Assembly: GCA_902496005.1 (NCBI GenBank)
Contig: CABUZI010000080.1
Location: 1 to 7,773 of the forward strand
Origin: an uncultured Collinsella sp.
Lineage (GTDB): Bacteria; Actinomycetota; Coriobacteriia; Coriobacteriales; Coriobacteriaceae
Reading direction: 5' to 3'
Length of the DNA stretch: 7,773 nucleotides
The notes below the pieces were generated by a model that was not told the DNA's origin, made no database searches, and saw only the letters and a program-made list of their open reading frames with translations. Positions 1 through 5,988 of this stretch are shown here, in pieces. How positions within the stretch are numbered: the stretch's first letter is position 1; each line of letters starts with the position of its first letter. A program made the translations under genes and the position numbers.

Positions 1-3
1 AAC

Positions 4-22
4 CGGACACACATTCTGTCCG
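4..22. repeat. Short palindromic repeat, copy 1 (GGACA...TGTCC)
   Basis: The plus strand shows CGGACA and TGTCCG arms flanking a short spacer, a 6-bp inverted repeat close to the window edge. A near-identical unit (GGACACACATT, then C or T, then TGTCC) lies at 95-111. Two copies within 110 bases downstream of an operon terminator suggest a dispersed intergenic repeat. I recall GGACA/TGTCC-rich intergenic repeats of this style in Coriobacteriia and other gut bacteria, sometimes near IS200-like transposases, but no transposase is visible here. The function is unknown. Confidence 0.45.
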
Positions 23-57
23 AGCGGTTAAAAGCGGGCACGGAATTTAAACGGCTG

Positions 58-88
58 AAAAAGGGGCATCGACCTGCGCCGATGCCCC
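58..88 (-). terminator. Second intrinsic terminator downstream of rplX
   Basis: Read on the minus strand, GGGGCATCG pairs with CGATGCCCC (88-80 with 71-63), a perfect 9-bp GC-rich stem with an 8-base loop. It is followed immediately by five T residues (62-58). This is a textbook Rho-independent terminator in the direction of the ribosomal genes. It lies about 60 bases beyond the first terminator, so the pair may act as a fail-safe. No T-run follows the stem on the plus strand. Confidence 0.75.
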
Positions 89-94
89 CAACGT

Positions 95-133
95 GGACAC
101 ACATTTTGTCCTATAAGCCTAAATCTGTCCCCA
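95..133. repeat. Short palindromic repeat, copy 2, with GGGGACAG extension
   Basis: GGACA and TGTCC arms (95-99 and 107-111) flank the same spacer as copy 1, with one base difference. A further TCTGTCCCC follows at 125-133. On the minus strand this reads GGGGACAGA, then about 14 bases, then GGACAAAATGTGTCC. It sits between the two terminators downstream of rplX and encodes nothing recognisable. It is probably a dispersed intergenic repeat; whether it is mobile or regulatory cannot be told from one locus. Confidence 0.45.
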
Positions 134-147
134 ATGAGTAGGGATAG

Positions 148-182
148 AAAAAGGCCCGGGTGCCGTGGCATCCGGGCCTTTG
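148..182 (-). terminator. Intrinsic terminator after rplX
   Basis: On the minus strand, 26 bases after the rplX stop, GGCCCGG pairs with CCGGGCC (178-172 with 159-153). An inner TGCC/GGCA stem lies across a one-base mismatch, and five T residues follow (152-148). Both the stem and the T-tract are strong. On the plus strand only TTT follows the stem, so any action in that direction would be weak. It implies that most transcripts of the ribosomal gene run end here rather than continuing into rplE, the usual next gene. Confidence 0.85.
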
Positions 183-208
183 CTAGCAACTTAACTGTTG
201 CGGGCAGC

Positions 209-514
209 TTAGAACTTGTGGCCGCACTTCTTGCAGACGCGCAGCTTGTTCTTGCCGTCCTTCTCGTGACCGACGCGGGTAACCTTACCGCACTCGGGGC
301 AAACGAGATTGACGTTGGAGGCGTCGATGGGAGCCTCCTGCGAAACGATGCCGCCCTGCTGGTTGGCAGCGTTGGGCTTGACGGCCTTCTTGACGACCGA
401 AACGCCCTCGACAACGACCTTGTTCTCGGCGGGGAGAGCACGCAGGACAACGCCCTGCTTGCCGCGATCCTTACCAGAGAGAACCTGGACCTTATCGCCC
501 TTCTTGATATACAT
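209..514 (-). CDS. rplX: Large ribosomal subunit protein uL24 (L24)
   Basis: Encodes a 101-residue L24, an early-assembly protein that binds the 5' part of 23S rRNA near the polypeptide exit. The N-terminal KOW motif is clear (KKGDKVQVLSGKDRGKQGVV, residues 4-23). The C-terminus carries a CPEC...CKKC zinc-ribbon (Cys72, Cys75, Cys94, Cys97), as in many L24 proteins of Gram-positive lineages. Full length for the family. The ATG is preceded by AGGGGAG at good spacing and lies 13 bases after the rplN stop, so the two are co-transcribed. In most bacteria rplE follows directly; here a strong terminator begins about 26 bases after the stop, making rplX the last gene of this transcript unless there is read-through. 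Confidence 0.97.
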   Translation of the reverse strand: MYIKKGDKVQVLSGKDRGKQGVVLRALPAENKVVVEGVSVVKKAVKPNAANQQGGIVSQEAPIDASNVNLVCPECGKVTRVGHEKDGKNKLRVCKKCGHKF

Positions 515-527
515 ATATCTCCCCTAA

Positions 528-896
528 CTACAGGGTCTCGGGAGCGAGCGAGACGATCTTCATGTACTTCTTGTCACGAAGCTCGCGAGCGACGGGCCCG
601 AAGATACGGGTGCCGACGGGCGAACCATCGTTGTTGATGACAACGCAGGCGTTCTCATCAAAGCGAATGTAGGAGCCATCCTTGCGGCGGATCTCCTTAA
701 CGGTGCGAACGACGACGCAACGGACAACGTCCTTCTTCTTGACGTTGGCGCCAGGGGTAGCCTCCTGGACAGCACCGATGAACACATCGCCGATGCCTGC
801 ATAACGACGCTTGGAACCGCCAAGCACCTTGATGCAGCGAATCTTGCGAGCGCCGGAGTTGTCGGCGACGTTCAGCATGGTTTGCATCTGAATCAT
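528..896 (-). CDS. rplN: Large ribosomal subunit protein uL14 (L14)
   Basis: Encodes a 122-residue L14, exactly the usual family length. It is a five-stranded beta-barrel protein of the large subunit that contacts the small subunit (bridge B8) and also binds the silencing factor RsfS in other bacteria. The N-terminal motif TMLNVADNSGARKIRCIKVL and the C-terminal RDKKYMKIVSLAPE are diagnostic. The ATG has a GGAGGAAC ribosome binding site about 9 bases upstream. Unlike most junctions in this operon, rplN is separated from rpsQ by 118 bases that can fold into a multi-branched structure. It may therefore have its own processing or regulatory signal. In E. coli rplN is the first gene of the separate spc operon, so a break at this point has precedent. 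Confidence 0.98.
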   Translation of the reverse strand: MIQMQTMLNVADNSGARKIRCIKVLGGSKRRYAGIGDVFIGAVQEATPGANVKKKDVVRCVVVRTVKEIRRKDGSYIRFDENACVVINNDGSPVGTRIFGPVARELRDKKYMKIVSLAPETL

Positions 897-1014
897 GGTA
901 GATGTTCCTCCGAACTAAGAACCGAAGAGAGGTGCGCAGCCTTTATACGGCCCGTGGTATGCAAGCCAGGCATACGCACATCTTCGGAAACGTACAAGTC
1001 GTAAGAGCGACAGC
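897..1014 (-). promoter_or_regulatory. Structured rpsQ-rplN intergenic leader
   Basis: These 118 bases separate rpsQ and rplN where neighbouring junctions have 0-50. On the minus strand an outer 7-bp stem CCGAAGA/TCTTCGG (987-981 with 928-922) encloses GTGCG/CGCAC (979-975 with 936-932). Inside lies a hairpin TATGC/GCATA (974-970 with 962-958), followed by a GGGCCGTATAAA segment. The nested helices suggest a real RNA element. The position matches the S10/spc operon boundary of E. coli, so a start or processing site for the spc-like part is plausible. I see no convincing -35/-10 pair: TATAAA at 947-942 has no good -35 at the right distance. Confidence 0.5.
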
Positions 1015-1275
1015 TTATTTAGCGCGCTCGACGACCTCGATGAGGCGCCAACGCTTCATCTTGGACATAGGACGGGTCTCCATAACGCGGACGGTATCGC
1101 CCACGCCAGCCGTGCACTCCTCGTCGTGAGCGTGCAGCTTCTTGGAGCTGGTCATCATCTTGCCGTACTTGGGGTGACGCTTGCGCTCGGTGATGGTGAC
1201 AACGATGGTCTTGGCACCGGAGACGGAGGTAACGACACCCGTACGGACCTTACGCGAGTTACGCGAATCAGTCAT
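1015..1275 (-). CDS. rpsQ: Small ribosomal subunit protein uS17 (S17)
   Basis: Encodes an 86-residue S17, a primary 16S rRNA-binding OB-fold protein of the small-subunit body. The sequence RKVRTGVVTSVSGAKTIVVT, then the RHPKYGKMMTSSKKLHAHDE stretch, and the C-terminal ETRPMSKMKRWRLIEVVE match the family throughout. The length is normal. The ATG is preceded by AAGGAGAG at about 4 bases and begins 16 bases after the rpmC stop. It is the last gene before the long structured gap upstream of rplN, so it closes the S10-type part of the cluster. No anomalies are visible. Confidence 0.98.
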   Translation of the reverse strand: MTDSRNSRKVRTGVVTSVSGAKTIVVTITERKRHPKYGKMMTSSKKLHAHDEECTAGVGDTVRVMETRPMSKMKRWRLIEVVERAK

Positions 1276-1291
1276 GTTCTCTCCTTAGGTC

Positions 1292-1507
1292 CTACTCGGC
1301 GACAGCGGACTTCTCCGCTGCGATCTCGCGGGCGCGCTGCTCCGTGAGGACGCGAGCGATGTCCTTCTTCACGGTGTTGACGCGAGCGGTATTGTCCAGC
1401 TGGCTGGTGGCCATCTGGAAACGAAGGTTAAAGAGCTCGGCGCGCATTTCCTTCAGCTTCTCAACGAGCTGAGCGTCCGAGAGCTCACGAATCTCTGCGG
1501 GCTTCAT
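1292..1507 (-). CDS. rpmC: Large ribosomal subunit protein uL29 (L29)
   Basis: Encodes a 71-residue L29, a two-helix protein near the exit tunnel that helps form the docking site for trigger factor and signal recognition particle (family knowledge). The MKPAEIRELSDAQLVEKLKE start and the ELFNLRFQMATSQLDNTARV motif are diagnostic. The last dozen residues (EIAAEKSAVAE) are an alanine/glutamate tail of unremarkable length. The ATG overlaps the rplP stop by one base (TAATG), with AAGGAGGAG just upstream. This arrangement implies translational coupling to rplP. Confidence 0.97.
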   Translation of the reverse strand: MKPAEIRELSDAQLVEKLKEMRAELFNLRFQMATSQLDNTARVNTVKKDIARVLTEQRAREIAAEKSAVAE

Positions 1508-2010
1508 TAGTTCTCCTCCTTGGCGGCGGCGGCGTCCTCAGCAGCCCACTTGGCCTCGAGAGCGGCCTCCTCAGCCATCTCCTTCTGGATGCGCTGCTCA
1601 GCGTTCTTGGCAGCAACAATCTTGGTCTTGATGGGAAGCTTGTGCTGTGCAAGACGCAGAGCCTCGCGAGCGACCTCCTCGGGCACGCCCTTGACCTCGA
1701 ACATGATGCGGCCGGGCTTGACGACGGCCACCCACTCCTCGGGGTTACCCTTACCAGAACCCATGCGAGTCTCGGCAGGCTTCTTGGTGATGGGCTTATC
1801 GGGGAAGATCGTGATGTAGACACGACCGCCACGCTTCATGTAGCGGGTCATGGCAATACGAGCGGCCTCGATCTGACGGTTGGTGATCCAATGGGCCTCG
1901 AGAGCCTGGATACCAAACTCGCCGAAATGCAGCTCGGTATTACCCTTGGCCTGGCCCTTCATGGAGCCACGCTGCACCTTGCGGTGAAGAATACGCTTAG
2001 GGGCAAGCAC
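1507..2010 (-). CDS. rplP: Large ribosomal subunit protein uL16 (L16) with C-terminal extension
   Basis: Encodes a 167-residue L16, a late-assembly protein at the A-site/P-site region of the large subunit. Residues 1-135 follow the family closely: MLAPKRILHRKVQRGSMKGQ at the start, GKGNPEEWVAVVKPGRIMFE (86-105) and HKLPIKTK (123-130). Typical bacterial L16 ends there at about 137-146 residues. This one continues with roughly 30 residues rich in Ala, Glu and Lys (136-167), likely helical and solvent-exposed. The start is GTG, chosen because it aligns with the universal L16 N-terminus and overlaps the rpsC stop by one base (TAGTG). AGGAGGGG lies upstream, so the two genes are translationally coupled. 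Confidence 0.96.
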   Translation of the reverse strand: MLAPKRILHRKVQRGSMKGQAKGNTELHFGEFGIQALEAHWITNRQIEAARIAMTRYMKRGGRVYITIFPDKPITKKPAETRMGSGKGNPEEWVAVVKPGRIMFEVKGVPEEVAREALRLAQHKLPIKTKIVAAKNAEQRIQKEMAEEAALEAKWAAEDAAAAKEEN

Positions 2011-2720
2011 TACTGACCCCTCCTCTCGGAGTTACGACGACGAGGACGGGAAGAGCCCTCGAGTGCAGGGTTGGGAACAGGCTGGCCCGGGAGCTTCTCG
2101 CCCAGGTAGATCCAGACCTTCACGCCGCAGGCACCCATGGTGGTGCTGGCGACAGCCGTGCCGTAGTCGATCTTGGCGCGGAGGGTGTGCAGAGGCACGC
2201 GACCCTCACGGTACCACTCACGACGGCCCATCTCGGCACCGCCGAGACGACCGGAGCACTGGATACGGATACCCTTGGCGCCGGCCTTGCGGGCGGACTG
2301 GACAGCCTTGCGCATAGCGCGACGGAAGGCAACGCGGCCCTCGAGCTGCTCAGCGATGGACTGAGCAACGAGGTTGGCGTCGAGCTCGGGGCGCTTGATC
2401 TCGACAACGTCGACGGAGAGCTGGCCCTTGGAGACGCCAGCGACCTTCTCGAGCTCGGTGCGGAGGGTATCGATCTCGGCACCCTTCTTACCGATGACAA
2501 CGCCGGGGCGAGCGGTGAGGATGATGACCTTCACCTTGTCGCCAGCGCGCTCGATCTCGACGCGGGAGACAGCTGCGCGGGAAAGACGCTTCTCGAGGTA
2601 CTTGCGGATCTCGAGATCGTTACCGAGGGTCTTAGCGTAATCCTTCTCTGCGAACCAGCGGGAGCGCCAGTTCTCGGTGATGCCAAGACGGAAGCCGGTG
2701 GGGTAGACTTTCTGACCCAT
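2010..2720 (-). CDS. rpsC: Small ribosomal subunit protein uS3 (S3)
   Basis: Encodes a 236-residue S3, a head protein at the mRNA entry channel with helicase-related function in other bacteria. The N-terminal MGQKVYPTGFRLG is followed by a type II KH domain with the GxxG-type loop IGKKG (76-80). The C-terminal S3 signature (about 157-187, GRLGGAEMGRREWYREGRVP and onward) is intact. The tail (220-236) is short, basic and Arg/Ser-rich, within the family's variable range. The ATG has AAGGAGG about 11 bases upstream and starts 6 bases after the rplV stop. The gene ends in a one-base overlap with rplP. Confidence 0.98.
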   Translation of the reverse strand: MGQKVYPTGFRLGITENWRSRWFAEKDYAKTLGNDLEIRKYLEKRLSRAAVSRVEIERAGDKVKVIILTARPGVVIGKKGAEIDTLRTELEKVAGVSKGQLSVDVVEIKRPELDANLVAQSIAEQLEGRVAFRRAMRKAVQSARKAGAKGIRIQCSGRLGGAEMGRREWYREGRVPLHTLRAKIDYGTAVASTTMGACGVKVWIYLGEKLPGQPVPNPALEGSSRPRRRNSERRGQ

Positions 2721-2726
2721 ACAGCT

Positions 2727-3098
2727 TTACGCCTCCTTTCGAGGAGCAACGACGACGGTGATGTGGGAAGTACGCTTCAGAATGCGAGAAGCGGAACCCT
2801 TGGCGCGGGGACGGATGCGCTTAAGCGTCGGACCCTCGTCAACATAGGCAGCGGCGACAACCAGGTTGTCGGCACGCAGACCATTGTTGTTCTCGGCGTT
2901 CGCAACGGCGGAACGGAGAACCTTCTCGACATCCACGGCGACGGCGCGGTCGCAGAAGTGGAGGATGTCGAAGGCCTGAGCGACAGGCTTGCGGCGGATC
3001 AGATCGACCACCAGGCGGGCCTTGCTGGGGGAAACACGCACGTACTTAGCGACGGCGCGAACCTCGGTGGCCTCAGTTTCAATAGACTTAGTTGCCAT
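2727..3098 (-). CDS. rplV: Large ribosomal subunit protein uL22 (L22)
   Basis: Encodes a 123-residue L22. Its globular domain sits on the subunit surface and its long beta-hairpin lines the exit tunnel next to L4, a known site of macrolide-resistance changes. The family core VRVSPSKARLVVDLIRRKPV (21-40) and the hairpin segment LKRIRPRAKGSASRILKRTS are intact, with no insertion in the hairpin. It is about ten residues longer than the 110-113 usual in many bacteria, mainly from an acidic N-terminal stretch (ATKSIETEATEV). The ATG is 14 bases after the rpsS stop, and a G-rich binding site overlaps that stop. Confidence 0.97.
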   Translation of the reverse strand: MATKSIETEATEVRAVAKYVRVSPSKARLVVDLIRRKPVAQAFDILHFCDRAVAVDVEKVLRSAVANAENNNGLRADNLVVAAAYVDEGPTLKRIRPRAKGSASRILKRTSHITVVVAPRKEA

Positions 3099-3112
3099 TT
3101 ACGGTTAACCCC

Positions 3113-3373
3113 CTATTTGGCCTTGTGGCCACGGAACGTACGAGTCGGCGCGAACTCGCCGAGCTTGTGACCAACCATGGACTCGGTAACATACACGGGC
3201 ACATGCTTGCGGCCGTCGTGGACGGCGATGGTGTGACCAACCATCTCGGGGAAGATGGTGGACGCGCGGGACCAGGTCTTCACGACGTCCTTCTTGCCAG
3301 CCTCGTTCATCGCGGTGATACGCGAGAGAAGGCGAGTCTCCACGAACGGGCCCTTTTTGAGACTTCTGCTCAT
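3113..3373 (-). CDS. rpsS: Small ribosomal subunit protein uS19 (S19)
   Basis: Encodes an 86-residue S19, a head protein that contacts S13 and the large subunit through intersubunit bridges. The N-terminus MSRSLKKGPFVETRLLSRI and the C-terminal GHKLGEFAPTRTFRGHKAK are diagnostic. It ends slightly earlier than the 91-93 residues common elsewhere, lacking the last few variable basic residues; this is within family variation. The ATG is preceded by TTTAGGAGAAAG and lies 32 bases after the rplB stop, fitting co-transcription with rplB and rplV. Confidence 0.97.
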   Translation of the reverse strand: MSRSLKKGPFVETRLLSRITAMNEAGKKDVVKTWSRASTIFPEMVGHTIAVHDGRKHVPVYVTESMVGHKLGEFAPTRTFRGHKAK

Positions 3374-3405
3374 AAGTGCTTTCTCCTAAAACTCGGTATC
3401 CGAAA

Positions 3406-4236
3406 TTACTTCTTACGGCGACGAATGATGTGCTGGTTCGAGACCTTCTTCTTCTTGCGCGTACGAAGGCCCTTCGTCGGCTTACCCCAGGGGGTAACAG
3501 AGGGACGACCAGAGGTGTGGTTCTTGCCCTCGCCACCGCCGTGCGGGTGGTCGACAGGGTTCATGACGGTACCGCGGACGGTCGGGCGCACGTTCATGTG
3601 ACGCTTACGGCCGGCCTTGCCGATGACGATGTTGGAGTGATCGGCGTTGCCGACCTCACCGACGGTGGCGCGGCAGGTAACGAGGATGCGGCGCATCTCG
3701 GAGGAAGGCATACGGACGATAGCGTACTTGCCCTCCTTACCCATCAGCTGGCAGGAGTTACCGGCGGAACGGGCAATAGCAGCGCCCTTGCCCGGCTGGA
3801 ACTCGACGGCGTGGATGAGCGTACCGACGGGGATGTCGGCGAGGGGCAGAGCGTTGCCCGGCTTGATGTCGGCGTCAGAACCGGACATGATGGTCTGACC
3901 GACCTCGAGGCCCTTGGGGGCCAGGATGTAGCGCTTCTCACCGTCAGCGTAGTGCAGCAGAGCGATGCGAGCGGAACGGTTCGGATCGTACTCAATCGTG
4001 GCAACCTTGGCGGGCACGCCGTCCTTGTTGCGCTTGAAGTCGATCACGCGGTAACGACGCTTCACGCCGCCGCCCTGGTGGCGGGTGGTGATGCGGCCGT
4101 TGTTGTTACGACCGGCCTTCTTGGGCAGGGGCTCGAGAAGAGACTTCTCGGGCTTGGTGCAGGTAATCTCGGAGAAGTCGGAGATCGTCTGCCAACGCCT
4201 ACCAGCGGAGGTCGGCTTAAGGTGCTTTACAGCCAT
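3406..4236 (-). CDS. rplB: Large ribosomal subunit protein uL2 (L2)
   Basis: Encodes a 276-residue L2, one of the most conserved proteins of the large subunit and required for subunit association and peptidyl-transferase centre assembly. The start MAVKHLKPTSAGRR was chosen because it matches the family N-terminus and has GAAAGGG about 6 bases upstream. An upstream in-frame extension exists but looks like leader sequence. NGRITTRHQGGGVKRRYRVID and the signature MNPVDHPHGGGEGK, including the conserved active-site-proximal His of PHGGGEG, are present. The C-terminus is strongly basic (RTRKKKKVSNQHIIRRRKK). The gene is preceded by an unusually long 179-base gap with several hairpins, suggesting regulation separate from rplW. 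Confidence 0.98.
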   Translation of the reverse strand: MAVKHLKPTSAGRRWQTISDFSEITCTKPEKSLLEPLPKKAGRNNNGRITTRHQGGGVKRRYRVIDFKRNKDGVPAKVATIEYDPNRSARIALLHYADGEKRYILAPKGLEVGQTIMSGSDADIKPGNALPLADIPVGTLIHAVEFQPGKGAAIARSAGNSCQLMGKEGKYAIVRMPSSEMRRILVTCRATVGEVGNADHSNIVIGKAGRKRHMNVRPTVRGTVMNPVDHPHGGGEGKNHTSGRPSVTPWGKPTKGLRTRKKKKVSNQHIIRRRKK

Positions 4237-4415
4237 TACAATCCCTTTCAATAGGAATCCGTTAGCCATCGCAGACAGGGATTCGAGGTTTTGCCTCGGG
4301 TGCGATGACACCGGACGTATACACGGCTCCGGGCGTGTCCATTTTATACGCCCAAAACCTTGAGCTCTCGCCTCCCCTATTTGGGAGGCATGAGCTCACT
4401 CAACAGCAGCGAGTC
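4237..4415 (-). promoter_or_regulatory. Structured rplW-rplB intergenic leader
   Basis: This gap lies in the middle of the S10 gene run, where most bacteria have little spacing. In minus-strand order it holds four elements. First, a hairpin GAGCTC + GCCTCCC / GGGAGGC + GAGCTC (4397-4362; 13 bp with a small internal loop) is followed by AAGGTTTTGG, a weak attenuator-like tail. Second, GGGCGT can pair with ACGCCC (4353-4348 with 4336-4331). Third, a competing hairpin ACACG/CGTGT (4338-4334 with 4325-4321) sits inside a 25-base element also found upstream of rplC. Fourth, a two-tier hairpin joins CATCGCA/TGCGATG (4307-4301 with 4273-4267) and CGAGG/CCTCG (4298-4294 with 4288-4284). It ends about 30 bases before the rplB ATG. 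The second and third pairings exclude each other, so a switch is conceivable. The helices are visible; the regulatory role is inference. Confidence 0.6.
4317..4341 (-). repeat. 25-base leader element, rplB copy
   Basis: On the minus strand it reads TGGACACGCCCGG followed by AGCCGTGTATAC. It matches 23 of 25 bases at 6182-6206 in the rplC leader. The core forms a 5-bp hairpin ACACG/CGTGT with an 8-base loop CCCGGAGC, followed by the palindrome GTATAC. It may be a protein-binding RNA hairpin or a DNA operator; see the matching copy. Confidence 0.6.
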
Positions 4416-4703
4416 TTAGGCCTGGTTGCCAAAGACCTCGATGGTGTCGCCCTCGGCCAGCGTGACGATGGCCTTCTTCCAAGAACGGGTCTTGCCGGCG
4501 ACATAGCGCACGCGCTTGGTCTTGGGCTTGACCGTCAGGGTGTTCACGCGAACGACCTTGACGCCGAAGATCTCCTCGACAGCGTCCTTAATCTGATACT
4601 TGTTAGCATCCTTGGCGACCTCGAACGTGTACTTGTTCTGCTCCATGCCGGAGAAGGAACGCTCGGACACGATCGGACGGATGATGATCTCGTGGGCGGT
4701 CAT
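4416..4703 (-). CDS. rplW: Large ribosomal subunit protein uL23 (L23)
   Basis: Encodes a 95-residue L23, the exit-tunnel protein that docks trigger factor and signal recognition particle. The family motifs EIIIRPIVSERSFSGMEQNK and YTFEVAKDANKYQIKDAVEE, followed by IFGVKVVRVNTL, are all present, and the length is normal. The ATG directly abuts the rplD stop (no gap), with GGGGAGGTG inside the end of rplD as binding site, so the two are translationally coupled. Downstream, a strong hairpin with a weak T-tail begins about 18 bases after the stop. Some transcripts could therefore be attenuated or processed here before rplB. Confidence 0.97.
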   Translation of the reverse strand: MTAHEIIIRPIVSERSFSGMEQNKYTFEVAKDANKYQIKDAVEEIFGVKVVRVNTLTVKPKTKRVRYVAGKTRSWKKAIVTLAEGDTIEVFGNQA

Positions 4704-5330
4704 TTAAGCAAGCACCTCCCCGAAGTGAGCGGCGATGTCGGCGGGCATCAGCACGGCGTTGTTGTTGACGAGATCGTAGGTGTTGGCCTCGTCGGCGGTG
4801 ATGATGAACGTCTTGGGAATGTTGCGGAACGACAGGTAGGCGTTGACGTCCTCATCGCGAACGATGATGGTCAGACGCTTGCCCTCAAGGCCGAGAGCCT
4901 TGAGCATGGCAACGGCAGCCTTGGTGGAAGGCTTCTCGAAGCCGTAGTCGTCGACGAGCACGAGCTCGCCATCGGCCAGCTTGGCGGACAGCGCGGAGCG
5001 CATAGCCAGCTTGACCTCCTTGTTGTTCATACGCTTAGCGTAGGAACGGGGCTTGGGGGCGAAGACAACGCCACCGTGACGCCACTGGGCAGCACGGATG
5101 GAACCCTGGCGGGCACGGCCGGTGCCCTTCTGACGCCAAGGCTTCTTGCCGCCACCGGAAACCTCAGAGCGGCCCTTAGCGGACTGGGTGCCCTGACGCC
5201 AAGAGGCCATCTGGCACTTGACGATGTGGTGCATAACGTGGATGTTCGGCTCGATGCCGTACACCTCAGCGGCGAGCTCGGCCTCGGCGACCTTCTTGCC
5301 CTCGCTGTTCTTTACTTCAAACTTTGCCAT
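4704..5330 (-). CDS. rplD: Large ribosomal subunit protein uL4 (L4)
   Basis: Encodes a 208-residue L4, which has a globular surface domain and an extended loop reaching into the exit tunnel beside L22. The conserved loop is visible at about residues 43-95: KGRSEVSGGGKKPWRQKGTG, then RARQGSIRAAQWRHGGVVF, then APKPRSY. The C-terminal half has the Rossmann-like core (ELVLVDDYGFEKPSTKAAVA). In E. coli L4 also represses its own S10 operon through the rpsJ leader. Here that leader gene is missing, but a different structured leader precedes rplC, so L4 is one candidate ligand (inference). The ATG follows AAGGAGAACACTTAA, 46 bases after the rplC stop. Confidence 0.98.
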   Translation of the reverse strand: MAKFEVKNSEGKKVAEAELAAEVYGIEPNIHVMHHIVKCQMASWRQGTQSAKGRSEVSGGGKKPWRQKGTGRARQGSIRAAQWRHGGVVFAPKPRSYAKRMNNKEVKLAMRSALSAKLADGELVLVDDYGFEKPSTKAAVAMLKALGLEGKRLTIIVRDEDVNAYLSFRNIPKTFIITADEANTYDLVNNNAVLMPADIAAHFGEVLA

Positions 5331-5376
5331 TTAAGTGTTCTCCTTGGTATGACGCTGGGCTAAATGGGCTGGGCCC

Positions 5377-5988
5377 TTAGGCCATACGGATGGCGACGAG
5401 ACCATTCTTGGCACCCGGGACAGCGCCCTTGACCAAGATGAGGTTCTGCTCGGCATCGATGCGGACAACGGAAAGGTTCTTGACGGTAACGCGCTCGTTA
5501 CCCATGTGACCGGCCATCTTGACGCCCTTGAGGACGCGCGCAGGATAGGCGCACTGACCGATAGAACCGGGGTGACGCTGGAAGTGAGAACCATGCGTCA
5601 TAGGACCGCGGCGCTGACCCCAGCGCTTGATGCGACCCTGGAAGCCCTTACCCTTGGAGGTACCGATGACGTCGACCTTCTCGACATCAGCGAAATCAGC
5701 GACGGTGACGACCTCGCCGACCTTGTGCTCCTCGCCGTTCTCGACGCGGACCTCACGAAGGAAACGGACAGGCTCGACGCCAGCCTTAGCGAAGTGACCA
5801 GCCATGGGCTTGTTCACGTTCTTGGCCTTGATGTCGCCGAAACCGATCTGGACGGCGTCATAGCCGTCGGTTGCCTGAGTTTTAACCTGCGAGACAGCGC
5901 AGGGGCCAGCCTGGATGACCGTGACGGGAACGACGTTGTCGTCCTCGTCCCAAACCTGGGTCATGCCAATCTTGCGGCCGAGAATCAT
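5377..5988 (-). CDS. rplC: Large ribosomal subunit protein uL3 (L3), first gene of the cluster
   Basis: Encodes a roughly 203-residue L3, an early-assembly protein that reaches the peptidyl-transferase centre. MILGRKIGMTQVWDEDDNVV at the start, the central KGKGFQGRIKRWGQRRGPMT and the RHPGSIGQCAYPARVLKGVK stretch identify it. The ATG at 5988 fits the family N-terminus but has no good Shine-Dalgarno. A TTG three codons upstream (5997, adding MIS) has GGGA 7 bases before it and is a real alternative. rplC is normally the second gene after rpsJ; here no rpsJ precedes it, only 458 non-coding bases. The GGGA lies in a strand that can pair with upstream RNA, a classic arrangement for translational control. 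Confidence 0.96.
   Translation of the reverse strand: MILGRKIGMTQVWDEDDNVVPVTVIQAGPCAVSQVKTQATDGYDAVQIGFGDIKAKNVNKPMAGHFAKAGVEPVRFLREVRVENGEEHKVGEVVTVADFADVEKVDVIGTSKGKGFQGRIKRWGQRRGPMTHGSHFQRHPGSIGQCAYPARVLKGVKMAGHMGNERVTVKNLSVVRIDAEQNLILVKGAVPGAKNGLVAIRMA

Noticed and set aside
2187..3170. Long plus-strand open frame (327 codons) opposite rpsC and rplV
   Set aside because: It lies wholly antisense to two highly conserved genes. The translation is low-complexity Leu/Gly/Asp-rich with no recognisable domain, the usual mirror image of GC-rich codons.
4237..4311. Upstream N-terminal extension of rplB
   Set aside because: The open frame continues upstream of MAVKH, but the extra residues do not match L2, the family start has its own GAAAGGG site, and the extension overlaps the two-tier hairpin.
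4343..4348. TATAAA as a -10 promoter box in the rplB leader
   Set aside because: No acceptable -35 hexamer lies 15-19 bases upstream, and the bases are better explained as the loop of the GGGCGT/ACGCCC hairpin.
4305..5363. Plus-strand open frame (352 codons) opposite rplW and rplD
   Set aside because: Same reasoning: an antisense shadow of two coupled ribosomal genes, with no ribosome binding site or family resemblance.
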